Below are positions 1-12,200 of a stretch of DNA of 64,000 bases, piece after piece. Under the pieces are notes generated by a model, which was given only the letters and a program-made list of their open reading frames with translations, had not been told where the DNA came from and did not search any database. The DNA comes from Acanthaster planci (taxonomy: Eukaryota; Echinodermata; Asteroidea; Valvatida; Acanthasteridae). The position numbers and the translations under genes were made by a program. The stretch is taken from the NCBI RefSeq assembly GCF_001949145.1, contig NW_019091369.1, forward strand, positions 2,467,361-2,531,360, read 5' to 3'. Position 1 is the first letter of the stretch, and every line of letters begins with the position of its first letter.

Positions 1-1844
1 AATAGGCAATAACCACGTACACGTACCCATCATATTCGAAAGTACATGTACATGGACCGGTACATCGACTCTACACAACAACTGGGCAACTACAACATTA
101 TGGAGTAGCTGTGTTGCATGGTAACGAGAACTGCTCAGAATTCCAAGGCGTCAATATCATTCTTAGAGCAAGGCTTAGTTTCTTGACGATGAACAAGCTG
201 TGAAGAGAATTTTTCTTGAGGGCACTACCAAGGATTCCTATGGCTGCTTATTGAGCAAATGTCATGGCCGAGACCAAGGCCATCCACAGGGGCCTGCCCT
301 TCACACAAGTCAGCCTGGAAATTGACTTAACATCGCCCCTATTTCATTCAACCCCTTCAAAAATAGAAGGTGTATAAAACAGCAAGTTTCACTTCCTCAA
401 AATGCATTGCTACGCATACATGTACATGATCCGCCAATCCCTGAATATACCAAATCCTAGAAAATGAATCCTAAGGCCACTTTTTTTCAGTAATTTTGTT
501 TCAATTTGCGGGGCTCTTTGTTCCGAAGAATCATGACTCATTTTGGCACCCTGAGAATAATGGTCATCACATGTATGAGGGTGTAGAATATTGAAGATAC
601 ACGTAAATACAGTCCGGTTTCTTTGATTTACATGTAACATCATAAATAGTGCAAGATTTCTTTAAAAAGTGTGGTTTGTTTGTTAGTTTTATTTTACTAA
701 TGGCATTGGAGGCCTTCGGGGCACAGTTTTTAAGTAAACATTTCTTCATTCCCGACATGTGTCCCTAGCTTGTCCTACCGTACTGTTGTTTATATTTTGC
801 ATTGTTCTGATTGTGATATAATATTCATAATAATAATAACATTTTGCGATGGGTCACACTAGATAAATTTCCTGTTTTGTCAAGAAGTAATGGCACTTTC
901 AAGAAAAAGTTCCTAGTGTGTGTGAGGGTTATTTCTTGGGGGGGGGTGATACTTGGCAAGATGACAAACTACGACCATGAGTAATCAATATAAGCAAGAT
1001 CAGAGTAACGCCTGACTGACTTACCACAGTAGTGATGTCAGAGCCGCGGATGACGTGAGGGGGCGTGAGGTAGGAAGAAGAACGTCAGAAGCCACTAGCC
1101 TCCTCTGCTACCCCTTCAGAGGGAGGAGGAAGGGGGGGCACTCGCAGGGTCTGCTCAGAGGGAGGAGAGAGGAACGCTCGCTTGCCATGAGTCACATCCT
1201 GGTGATTGGCCTGGGGAGGAACAGAAACCAGAAACGAGACTCAGGAGGGAGGCAAGAATTGATGGGAAAAGTTCTGCAGTCGGCGACCCCTCACTAATCA
1301 CTGCGACTCCCAAACGCTGCGGCCAATTTTACGGCTGCAGCTGGAAATAAAAACACAAGTCTATGGTAGCCGCTGGCTAGCGGCCACAGTCACTTCCCAT
1401 AGACATGTGTTATTCTTAGCCTCAGCCAGTTGATTTGGCTGCAGCTACATGTACTTTTCCTTCACTGCAAATAAAAATGCCTCAAGTTAAGAAATTCAAA
1501 TGGCTTCCAAAATTGTTACAAACACATGTACACAAACAGACTCAAACAAAAAAGGTCAAGGATTCTGATACAGGGTCAAAAGGGTCATGACCATACTTCA
1601 CCTGTATGATTAATTAATGAATGAGATGTCGATATGAAGCCACTAATAATTGATTATAAGCCAAAACTACAGATTCTTTGAATCAGCCTGATGAGCTTTT
1701 TTAATTCAACAATACCACTAACAGTGTTGCTCTGATGTGGCATTTCTACCGATATGTACATGTACATGTATGTACCTTGTACATACACTATGCAAACATG
1801 TAAATTATAACATAAAACTCTCTCCTGTTATTTTGCTGTGAAAG
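1..1844. other. Repeat-rich noncoding DNA, no supported gene
   Basis: I see no convincing exon here. The stretch contains short ACATGTACATGTA-type simple repeats (about 409-427, 1755-1790), a G-rich stretch near 1040-1280 whose open frame has no recognisable protein, and a fold-back repeat at 1333-1427 listed separately. The left edge of the window may cut a neighbouring gene. Confidence 0.6.
1333..1427. repeat. Fold-back repeat with imperfect arms
   Basis: The left arm (1333-1366) and right arm (about 1397-1427) are imperfect inverted repeats. Both contain the core CTATGG/CCATAG next to an ACACA or TGTGTTATT stretch and GGCTGCAG or CTCAGCC ends. The right-arm core (CCCATAGAC, then TGTTATT, then CAGCC) recurs at 53239-53275, and a variant (CTTCCCACAGA, then GTGCATTACCGTCAGCCAGAG) occurs in the tandem duplication at 36652-36829. 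This is therefore a dispersed family, probably a non-autonomous fold-back or MITE-like element. Confidence 0.5.
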
Positions 1845-2015
1845 CGACCACCGCACTGGGAACATGTTGGAAATTACCAATTATATGAAACAGGACCTGG
1901 ACTTGACACACGATGAAAATGACCAAGATTACTTCAAATACCTGGTACATGTGCTCATGGCCGAGTTAGACATTTTGATCAGCAGGACTTTCAACAATGC
2001 AGAAGAAAGCTGCAT
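1845..2015 (+). CDS. Candidate exon of an unrecognised gene
   Basis: The frame from about 1845 reads an amphipathic, charged protein segment containing the motif DENDQDYFKYLVHVLMAEL. A pyrimidine-rich stretch ending in AAAG precedes it and a GTATGA donor follows at 2016. Composition and periodicity look coding and a strong helical stretch is expected, but I do not recognise the family. It may belong to the same plus-strand gene as 2738-2911, although the phases (2, then 0) would need at least one further exon between them. It could be chance or a decayed exon. Confidence 0.25.
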
Positions 2016-2737
2016 GTATGACATGACTCACTTTCCTTCTCTGTTGTTAAAGCTTTAATTTTGCATACAATATAGGGCATTCCTCTCCCAACCAACAGCA
2101 TTGTTCACTCACTGACTCAACTATTCACAAACAAGGCCTGATTGTAAAGGACTCATAGAATGGTTTGACCCTGAAGAGGCTGCTCGCACCACAATGCTCA
2201 TCTGTGGTGAGCCCTGATGACCTCGGAGTGACCCAGACAAGGGAAACAAACCTAAATGGACAAATTTGGATGAACACCTGTAGCTTTCTAATAAAGCCTT
2301 TAACATGACACATTACTCGTGGAAACAGATTGAAGTAACTTGAGTTATGGGTACGCCAGTGTATTTGTCAAAAAGGTTATCAAAAAATTGTGGCCCCTGT
2401 AATGTAGATCCTATGGGACATTTGGATTTTACCATCACAAATCAATCACTTTGACACTTTGATGACCAAAAAAAATGATGATATCAAATATTCTAAAATA
2501 ACTTGACCCAATTCAGAGAATCTGGACACTCCTTAATAACATCATTATGGATCAAATTCATCTCTCTAACTTGGTTTCAAAACTTAAAATGCTGCATGTG
2601 CAACATTCTCTACACAAATGGATGGGAAGAGTTCCATGTACATGCATATACAGTATATACGTATGCCAGTAATTATTCCCTACAGTGACCTATTAAGCAT
2701 CAGATAGCAAAAACATGTCCAGAAAAGTTCTCTTTAG

Positions 2738-2911
2738 GAGGGAAAAACCATGTCGTTTACTGAGAAAACACTTAGAAATGTTAAGACCAGTCTCACAGGG
2801 TTTATGCACAGGGTGTCAAGTGACATCCGTATATGGAACTCCTTCCAAATGGCCTTTGACCATGACAATCTTGAAGGAATTGGGCTAGACATCTTGACCT
2901 TTTCAAAACCG
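2738..2911 (+). CDS. Candidate 58-codon exon of an unrecognised gene
   Basis: A TCTCTTTAG acceptor is followed by 174 nt open in one frame and then a GTGAGC donor, so the exon is phase 0 on both sides. The translation contains MSFTEKTLRNVKTSLTGFM and later IWNSFQMAFDHDNLEGIGLD. It looks like a helical segment of a larger protein, but I cannot name the family. The gene would run on the plus strand, convergent with DDX18. No start, stop or other convincing exon was found nearby, so this could also be a relic. Confidence 0.35.
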
Positions 2912-3362
2912 GTGAGCATGTATTCTCTATATGGAACTCAAACATGCACAGGTTCAGTGTGTTCACAGTAGATTGCCAACACAAAATGACCCAGGGTCTT
3001 TTGTGCAGTCCTCTTCACTGCATTTGGTTTACTGCACAATGATGCACGTGAAACAGTGAAGCACAGTTGTTGGGCAGCACTAAAGTGCATCCTGTGAGGG
3101 ACTGTTGGTGCAGTGCACAACACAACACAGGTGTGCTTCTTTGAGGTGTTCACCAAATGACCCAAAGAATGACTTCAGCATAGACTGATTACAGTCATTA
3201 TACAGGTAGCTTGAGTAACTCAAGCCCTTCTGACATCCAGAAATTCACAAGCATGTTCACTGGAGTTACTCGAACTAGGATCATTTCAAAAACAATTTCT
3301 ACGAATAGCCCTAGCCTACAGAAAAGTAGCATGTCAAATTTAGACACAAGTAGGCCTATCCT

Positions 3363-3511
3363 TAAGCCTTATCGCAAATGCTACATCCAGGTGATTTTGC
3401 CCGGTAAATAAAGAGGCATTGTGGGAAGGTAAAAGGAGTCCCTTTTCCCTTCCCACAATGCCTTTCTACCATTGTGCAAAATCATCCATGCAGTATTTGC
3501 AATAAGGCTTA
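3363..3511. mobile_element. Fold-back element with about 70-bp arms
   Basis: The left arm from TAAGCCTTATCGCAAATGC (3363) to about 3437 pairs with the right arm (about 3441-3511), whose reverse complement begins TAAGCCTTATTGCAAATAC. The shared core is AGGCATTGTGGGAAGG, and the loop is only a few bases. Overall arm similarity is roughly 80 percent by eye. There is no coding capacity, which is typical of a short MITE or fold-back element able to form a long hairpin. Confidence 0.65.
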
Positions 3512-3662
3512 TTAGCCAAGCACATGAAATTACACTCCTCTTCTAACCTGCAGAGCGACTGATAAGGTCGTAACTGGCTTAATGCCTTCATTCATGCTCC
3601 TTAATGAGTAAATCGTGCCATGGACAGACAAAACGGGTTTCGTGCTTGAGCATGTTGAGTAA

Positions 3663-3808
3663 TGGGCCTGTTTGTTTCACACAGATCTGGATCGCGATCA
3701 GTGATCTCTTCCTACCTCCACGGTGATCCAAAAGCTGGTTCGCACTATTCGATGGGTTCTGATGTCAGTGAATCATAGATCATGATCCGTGTGAAACAAA
3801 CAGGCCCA
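3663..3808. mobile_element. MITE with 20-bp perfect terminal inverted repeats
   Basis: The ends are perfect inverted repeats: TGGGCCTGTTTGTTTCACAC at 3663-3682 and its exact reverse complement at 3789-3808. The element is about 146 bp with no open frame. If the element proper starts at GGGCC, both flanks carry AAT, a candidate 3-bp target duplication. Ends beginning GGGCCTGTTTG with a 3-bp duplication resemble PIF/Harbinger MITEs, but that assignment is tentative. Confidence 0.7.
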
Positions 3809-6014
3809 ATGTTACTGAGTATTCCTTCATCCTACCTCCATGATTCATGATGTCATTAAGGAATAAACCACATCATCATGATCATGATGACCTCCATGAT
3901 TACAGACTAAAGCAGGCTAAGCATGTTAAGCCTTACGAAGAAATGCAATTTGCAAGAGAGCATCAACTCAGCAGAATAGCAGCAAAAAAAAAGGATCTCG
4001 TTTTACTCTACAAATCTTTAAAGCTTACGTCTTTATTTTCCACGGATCTCGCAGTTTAAGGCCCCATATCCAGTTCCCGAACAAAGAATTCCCTCAGCAA
4101 ATCGTCGTACACGTATTCACAAATGAATGTTGTCGTGTACTGTTTTTCTCCGGACAAAAGGGCCAACTACTGTGAATGAGCATGCGTAAATTGGTTCCAC
4201 AATGTACGAGTACATGTACGGTACATGGACAATCCACTGTACATGTACATGTACTTCCACACGTACGTAAATGCACCTGTGCGGTTTACATGTATATGTC
4301 TGGCGCCCTCATTTGTTTGCTCTTGGACCATTGCGCGCCTTCATCACTTCTTCATTTTTACCACGTGCTTCATGTCATCCATTCAAGGTGTTGGTCAAAT
4401 TCCTCCATTTTCTCGGTTTTTGAATAATAGACCGATTGCGCCCGCTTAGTCGCGTAACCTATAGTCAGTTTGATTTATCAAACATCGGCAAATATAGCGT
4501 CCTCCCATAGCAAATTGTGTGTAAATTGTTTGTAATTGTATTTTTATCTCGCCAAAACATCAATTTTCAAAGTCTGTGTACGAATTTGGCTGAGACTGGC
4601 CAACAACATGTTGACCAAATCTAGACAGTTAAGTCATAGAGGAAGGACCTTCCTTCCTCTATGGTTAAGTTCATAACAAACAAAATGCGCTATTTTATCA
4701 CAAGGAGTGATCATGAGATCTCATAAAATACCTTTTTTGTACAAAGGCCATAATAAAAATGATTCAAATCAAACACAATATCTTATAAACAATTTGCGCA
4801 AGCATTAAATTGATGTTGTCAGATCATACCAAGCACAATGACATGAAATTCAACTTCCTACTTTGCAGTACACAACGTTTTAAGGATGTAGATCATAGGT
4901 TACAAAGGGGCTTATGGTTGTGAAACAGGTGGTGCTTAGCAAGCGCTCCCTACGCTCTGGCTATGGGTATACTGCATGCCAGGAAGTGGTAATTGGCCAG
5001 ATGTTATAGCCCCGGCAGTTCAAACTCCTTCTGTATCCTTCCTCCAAGCTTGAACATAACTTGAAGGCCACACCTCAATCTTCATGTTAAGTTGAAGAAA
5101 TGTGTGGCAGCTTAACAGGACATCAGTTGCCTACTACACGAAAGATAGGCAAATTTGATTGGGCAAAATTTACATTTGTAATGATGCAATGCTGACAGTT
5201 GTCTTGGTCAAGAAATTGAGGGTGCACTTCAGGATGAATGCTGCTTGCCGTCGCAAAGCTGGTATGTACACAAACAACAAATAAAGACAAAGTGCAGCTC
5301 CCGACAACCTCCAAGACTCTAGATCTGTGCGGGATTTCTTTGTGCAGGGAAGTGCGCCGGCTATAATTCAGTAACAACCTTTAACATGCAAAGATCTTGA
5401 CCATGACAATACTGACAGTGGCATTACAGTTTACAAATTGGGGGGGCCCAGTTGTGAGGCCATCAGGCATGAGCCATTAACATGTCGATCCATTAAGCCC
5501 AACCCTATAATAGGTCTCGCAAAAAGTGAGGGGCCATGCCCCCCCCCCCACTTCTGCCGCACATAATGCCAGTATTACATACCCAGCCCTGTGAGAAACA
5601 AACTTATTTTTGGTCGTGACGGTCAAAACACAGACAGGAGGAAACAAATAAAACACACAAAGCTTCTTTAAAAATTATCTCCGATTTTTAATAAGATGAC
5701 AAAAGAATATGATTGTAGTTTTACCAAGTTTTCGGTCATCATTGGGAATTACACAGCATGGCCTTTCCTGCTACGCAACGAGTCCGATTATATGGAGTGT
5801 ATGAGTCCAATTTTTTGTTACAGGCAGAAAATATCTGCCGAGTAAGAACAGGTTACCAGCCAAAATGCCACAAGGTAAATATTACTTACCACTGGCTCCC
5901 AGTTGAACTCTGCTAAGCGTGTAAAGTTGCTTGGCAATATTATTTTTGCTTACCGGCTCTTTGAAGTTGAAGGTACTTGCAAGTCTCAAATTCTAAGTAA
6001 ACCTTCAAAATTCA
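3809..6014. other. Noncoding region with simple repeats
   Basis: No supported gene. The region contains GTACATGTA runs (about 4203-4255), a perfect hairpin at 4637-4663 (12-bp arms built on ATAGAGGAAGGA with a 3-base loop), a C-tract near 5540 and a copy of the GCTTAGC/GGTTACCAGCC dispersed repeat (5815-5995). Part of the right end may be DDX18 3' flank. Confidence 0.6.
5815..5995. repeat. GCTTAGC/GGTTACCAGCC dispersed repeat, copy 1
   Basis: This copy has ACAGGTTACCAGCCAAAATG near 5850, ACTGGCTCCCAGTT near 5892 and the TGCTAAGC and TTGCTTGGCAA motifs near 5912-5936. The same ordered motifs recur, in either orientation, near 13.2, 15.4, 33.8, 35.6, 50.3 and 55.5 kb. It is a non-autonomous element of roughly 150 bp, possibly a MITE. 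No open frame. Confidence 0.55.
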
Positions 6015-6020
6015 TTTATT
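6015..6020 (-). promoter_or_regulatory. Likely polyadenylation signal of DDX18
   Basis: On the minus strand this reads AATAAA, about 195 nt downstream of the DDX18 stop codon (6216-6218). It is the first such hexamer I see after the stop. A real 3' end would lie 10-30 nt further left. Assignment rests on position only. Confidence 0.45.
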
Positions 6021-6215
6021 ACAAGCAAAACCATTCTGATACAAACTAAAACATCGGTACACCAGACAAACTTGACTAAACTTGGATGTCCTGGATTGTA
6101 ACAGGCAGGGGATGGATTCAGTGACTGCCGGCTATTATGTGTCTGTAGTCCAAGCCAGGTAACCACGATCTGCCCATGCCCCCCCCTCCATTCCTTCTCT
6201 CCGATCTCCTCTCTC

Positions 6216-9200
6216 CTATCTAGCAAACTGGCGTTTATCTTTGCTGTTGCTGATGTGCTTGTAGATCTTGGTCTTCTGGGCCATCTTTTGGCTCAGCTGA
6301 GCTGGAGTGAAACCAGTCCTCTTCTTCTGGGCTTTCTTGCTCGCGTGGATACCTACAAATATGGTGGTTAAGGAGAACACTTTTTTCCGGCTTCGTGGAT
6401 GCTATTGTTATATCTGTGTTTTTAACTTCAAGCAATAATTGCCAAACGGAGGAATTTTTCTAAAAAGATAGCAAAGTGGCTTATTGATTACATGTATAGC
6501 GTTATCCAAACATGACTAGCACATAACTGACGCTATCAAATGGGTAAACAGATGAAAAGCTGAATACCTGGGTACGTACTGGCTGGAAAATTGGTGTGGA
6601 CAGATGAAAAATACTGAATAGTTACTTCTCCAAACATCAGCAGTGTCACAGTATTGCCCAGAATGACAGTGAGGAAAGCAACTTCATGTGACTTTGAATG
6701 GCTGGGCAACTTTGTCGGTGTTGGAATACAACCTTCATCTGCTTGTCAAATTAACAGCATAAGTTTTTGAACAAAGTTTGATGGGAATTTTTTAACAGAA
6801 GAGAAATGTTCGGGTCTATCTCAGTAAAACTGACACAATAAAAGGATACTGAGGTCGACGCCCGGTGGAACCTTAAACCCAAAGGACCTAGCAACTTTCT
6901 TCAGATCCAAGGTGTTGATGTCGTAGATCTGCTTGAGGCTGTGCGAGTCATAGGCCCGTACATAGCCCTTGTAGGCCTCCTGAGCCGATCGGTGGAGGTA
7001 GTAGTTCTTCTCAATCAACTTCTCGAGCTGCGCAGAGCAAACGTGTTTCCGAAAATCACGATCAACGTAACTTTCAAGCATTCAAGAATTTGGTACAGGG
7101 TGTAATGCAAGACTATTTTCTGAAACGCTACTTCGAATGACCTAAAGAGTGTTGTGCATAGTCGAGACCCTCACAAGCTCTTGCAAGTCTATCACATGCC
7201 GTCCGGTCTTGTGCCAAGTCACAAGCTATTCAGATGAACAAAAGCATTCCTTTGTTGATGGTCATCGTATGACTAGCGACTGGTCTTATGAAAGGACTTC
7301 TGACTAGACTTGTGGTGGTCTCAACTACAACAACGGGCCCAAAACATTTTTTTGGTTTCAAATGCCAACGAGATAAATATTTCTCCCTCCACTTCCTGTT
7401 TCTCTTACGATTAACTTGAACATGCATACCTGCGACTGTATATCAGCGATCTTGGTCCAGGAAAACTCAAATTCACTAAGCGGCACTCGGGCCTGCTTCA
7501 GGTACCTCAGAAAACCCAGCTCCTGGGGTCGCAGGATCAGGAGGGCGTGACCTCTGCCTTCTAACCCCCTGGCTGTGCGGCCCACTCGATGGATGTATTC
7601 CTGGAGAGAAGACAAGGATTTAACTCCTTTCACTACGGGACTTGTAGTGTATGACAGACTGCCCCCTCCCCCAAAAAATGGGCTTGACATGACAAAAAGT
7701 ATTTATAATCGCGAGAGACTTACCACTACACTCTCATGGGTTTACAGTGTACTGAAGAGAGCTGTCTGTGAAAGTTAAAAATCTATCACGTAGCAAGTAC
7801 ATATGCAATGCAAGTGCACACAGAGGGACTGCGACAACCAATGCAAGTCCAAGAATCAGTTCCTCTGTTCCACAATGTCTCAGATGTGTATGCTTTGGCA
7901 TGCTTTCCAACTGCACCTTATTAGTCACGGCAAAAACAGTTCGCAGGAAGCTTTTAGTTTCAAACTGTTTTCCAGTATCTTTGATTTATGGTTTCCATGA
8001 CAACAGCATGGCAAACAAATGGTGTCTGTTTCACTCCCAAGGCATAGCATCCATATTTCCAGATTTGGTAATCATTGTGTATTAAAAATAACGCTAAAAT
8101 TAACTGTGATAAAAATTCCTTTCTTGATAGGTTGAACAGTCTGTTCCCTTTTTTTTCCACGAGCCTATTTCTGTGGTAGTGATTCTCCACAAATACGCCT
8201 GTGCCAATCTGACAATAAGATATGCAGTGCCTGCCGTAAGTCCCGATTGCGGAGATAGTAGATGACGACATTCAGCCAGCTGTTGTGTGCCATCAGAACA
8301 TCCACCAGACTGATTCGCAGGAAGTCGTCAGAAGTTAAGACTCCCCCCTTTTCAACCACCTTTGCCAAGACAATTACCATGGGTATCCAAGTGATGGTCA
8401 GGGTACCAGTGATGATGGCGACAGTGGTGGTCGACCGGGTGTTCATACGTTGCAGGGCCCTGGGCATGCCTAGGCCATTGCCTGCTTGGTTTTCAGAGGC
8501 AATACGCCGGACTTGATGCTGGGCAATCAAAGAAACATGCAAATAGAGCACAAACACAACAGACAATGCACAAATAATACAGAAAATCGAAAGGTGTATC
8601 CGCCAGTCATTTCTCCACATGCATAACATAAGGGGACCCTTTTCCATAATGTGTTTTGGTTTGTAGATTCCAAAGACAGAAATGCTGAATGCTGTCACCA
8701 CCAACCACTTTATGCAGACAATGACCTTTGACCTGTACACAGTCATCAGAGTGGGGTAGCGGAGCGGGTGGGAGATTGCGATGTAACGGTCTACTGTTAT
8801 CAGCAGAAGGGAATAGATGCCCATTCCACGAGTTGTGAAAGCCACTGCCCCGCACGCCGCGCAGAGAAAACTGCCCAAGGGCCACATTCCGAGGTACAAC
8901 TCGGGTAATCTCAAGAGCCAGATCACACCCATGAAGAGATCAGAGACTGTCAGGGACATCATGAAGATTTTGGTTGTCGGCTGAATGCTGGTGGTGTGAC
9001 GTAAAGCCAACAGCATGAGCGGATTCAGTAAAAAATTCAACAAGACTCCCAATGTTGCCAAAATGCAAATGGTGATTCCCATGGCCACACGTGACTGGCC
9101 ACTGTCACCGTATGCTTCCGTCGATGCATTATTCGTTCCAAAATCTACGAACGAAGCCATTGTTTCCCGTGTATGTTGATCGATGTCGAGCTCAGGATGA

Positions 9201-12200
9201 TTATTGCTGGATACAAGCCAGCATTCAGTGCTGGTTTTAACGTCCCTGCCGATGCTGAAATACACAAGTTTGACTTCAACAGCTAACGCTGACACTGCAC
9301 CTGTCCAGTTAGGCATACGACCTCCACACGTCAAGTTCAATGCACGTCTGTCAAGTGTCGCTTTAATTTCCAAAATCTTGAGCGAAATATCAACTGATCA
9401 TTTCCCTCCTTGAACCTTATTTGTTTGCGCCAATTATTGCTCTAAGAAGCAAACAGCTCAAAGTGGTCATCTAAATATCAAAGTTAATGATAAGGCCACA
9501 AATAACTCTTGGTGTTGCTGTGCCTCACAAATTGCTCATTACGTGGGCAGTGATTTGACGTTGACAACGGTTCTTGGCTGCTTTCCAAAACGGGTTCTCA
9601 AGAGGCTTTCAGCCAACTGGCTTTTTGCATTGTTTGACAGAAACTAATAAATGCCATCTATGAATCCAGGCCGTCCAGTGGATTGTCGGGGTGACCATGG
9701 CGACAGCGTCAGTGGTTTACTTGCAGGGCACTTAGCCAACACATTTTGATGGATTGAAGGGGCGAATAGATTAAGGTTGGTAAATTTACCTATGTCAGCT
9801 TGAACTAAATGCAACGATAGAGCCACTGTGAATTAGAGAAGTGTCCTTGATTTTGTAAGTCAAAGGAGCAGTGTAGCATTTTTATAACCATCTGCATCCA
9901 TCCATCTTTAAGGCATTACATTAAAACTTGTGACAAAACTGATATTCAATAAGAACGGCAAATTTTTCCCTTATTTTCTACAATTGGCTGTGGTATTTTT
10001 TGCTTCTCTTATACAAGATGTAAAACAGGAGTAAGTCCAACATTCACTTTTTTTGAGGGGGGTAACGCTTTCAAACAAAGTCACATCAATTCTGAATTTC
10101 CATCCATCCCCATCTTGTTGGCTTCCCTCCCTTTTTGACTATGTAGCCAATTTATCAGGATTTCTGAAAGCTCTTCCCAAAACAAAATGATGCTTTCCAT
10201 TGTCCTTACTGCAATCCACTGTCCTCAGGGAGCACTGGTGAACTGTGCTGCCGGCAGATTGATTACCAGTCTGATTTGCACCAAGGTACTAATTGTTTCT
10301 GTGCAGTAATGCACTCGGACGTATGACAAATGTTGTAAGTGGTGTGCATCAAAGCGCTGTCAGAAATGGGTCTCTGGAGCTACATGAAGTCCATCATCAA
10401 CAGGGGTCAGCGTTTGCAAATAGCAACGACACAGGCCTAGCTCTGGCAAAAAGATGTTGAGACCTAAATCTTTGACAGCATCCATCTTGGACGTGGAGAC
10501 ACAGAAAAGACAGTACAGTTGCTCGTAATAACCACAACTGGATTGAGTAAATCAAAATTTATAGTTGCGTTCACAGCGTTGCTGACTCTGTAGCCAATAT
10601 ATACGCTGCTTGCTTGGACGACATTTACTTGCTTTCCGATTCATTTTAAGTGCATAGAGAATTGCTCATACAAACGAATAATAATAATGGAGGATATTTA
10701 TAGAGCGCACATATCCATCACAACTGCTGCTCAAGGTGCTGTATTATCATTATCCTGGCACATTAGGCTCAAAACAACTGAGCATTCCTGAAACCGTCTC
10801 AGCTCCCTGGGGAGCATACTAGCTGATCTAGCTTCTTCGACATCGGCAAATACTTTGATATGATATTGAATACAGTAGTGGATATGAGATGTTGGTTGGC
10901 ATGCAGCACGGCCCCTGTCCCCTGACGGGGGTCAGAGGTTAACTAACTGCGTGCACTGACCTTGGGATCGTCTGGCGGGTCGTACTGCACGATCCAGTCC
11001 ACCTCCGGTATATCCAAGCCCCTCGCAGCCACATCGGTGCAGAGCAAGATGCCTTTCTCCGCGTTGCAGAACTTGAAGAAGGTCTGCGTTCGCTTGGTCT
11101 GTTTCTGTTTGCCCTGTGGAAGAAACGAGCAACTTGGTATTGAATCCCGACCAGGGCGTGCGGCATAGTGGTTAGGGTTTGTGACTGCCGATTGTAGGGT
11201 CCAAGGTTCGAATGCGCCACCTGGTTGCATGTTGTCATCTCCGGCAAGTCACTTTTCCCCTACTTGCCTCTCCCAACCCCGAAGTACGGGCACCAGTGAG
11301 GGCAGAGACTGAATGTGTGTTGATGGTTGCTGCCAAAATGGGTTTCTTGCCCTGAAGGACATGGGTAACAATCATACTGCTCATGTATCGTAAACAGTCA
11401 TTATGACCATCACATGTACTATCAAAATTCTACGTATGATGCACTGGGAAATCAGTTGTTTTTGTAGACCTGATACCAGACTTCTGTCGGCCAATGAAAT
11501 CACAGTATCATTTAAAACTGTCATTACGTGTAAACAAAAACCTCTCTCACTTATGCAAGGGTGAAAAGGCAACAAAAAAGATGATGCCCTGGGCATCATG
11601 GGGGAAGGGGCGGAGGGGGGTATTGCCCCCATCCCCGGAACAAAAATTTGAAAAATAGAAAAAAAAAAAGCAATAAATGGGAAAAATGATGACAGGAGAT
11701 GAAAATCACACATTTGCTTGAAAACACCTAAAAATCAATCCCTCCCAGTATTGATTACTTTATCAGTTCTTAGAAGATATGTGCTTAGCCTTCCCTCCCC
11801 TCTCCCGGGAAAATAATCAGTATCCTCCAGGGTGAAAAAAATCCTGACAACGCCCACGGATGATGCTGAGGTTTGGGAAGGATCAAGAAAAGTAACTGAC
11901 GTGTATGGCCATGACGGGCAGGTCGATGTAGTTGAGCAGTTCACTGTGGTACTTGACCGACATGCAGGAGGAAAAGAAGACCATCAGCTTCTTGTTACGA
12001 TTCTTCTTCAAAAAAGTGAAGAGGAGAAGGAAACGCTTCTCTGAAGGACACACCACGTAACCCTGACAACGGAAGCATTCGCAAAATTTAACAAAAAGAG
12101 AAAAAAATTTGAACACTTTCAACGGCTTGGATACTCATTGTCCAAATTTGAAACAAACAAATCTAGGAGAAGGATTCCCCTTTAACTGACCTGTTCTAAG

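Noticed and set aside
1055-1297. 80-codon frame rich in Arg and Gly
   Set aside because: Purine-rich low-complexity sequence with no recognisable protein features.
11152-11230. Possible functional tRNA gene
   Set aside because: A and B boxes are present, but I find no paired acceptor stem, and the same unit with a longer body recurs at 46.4 kb, so it is a SINE.
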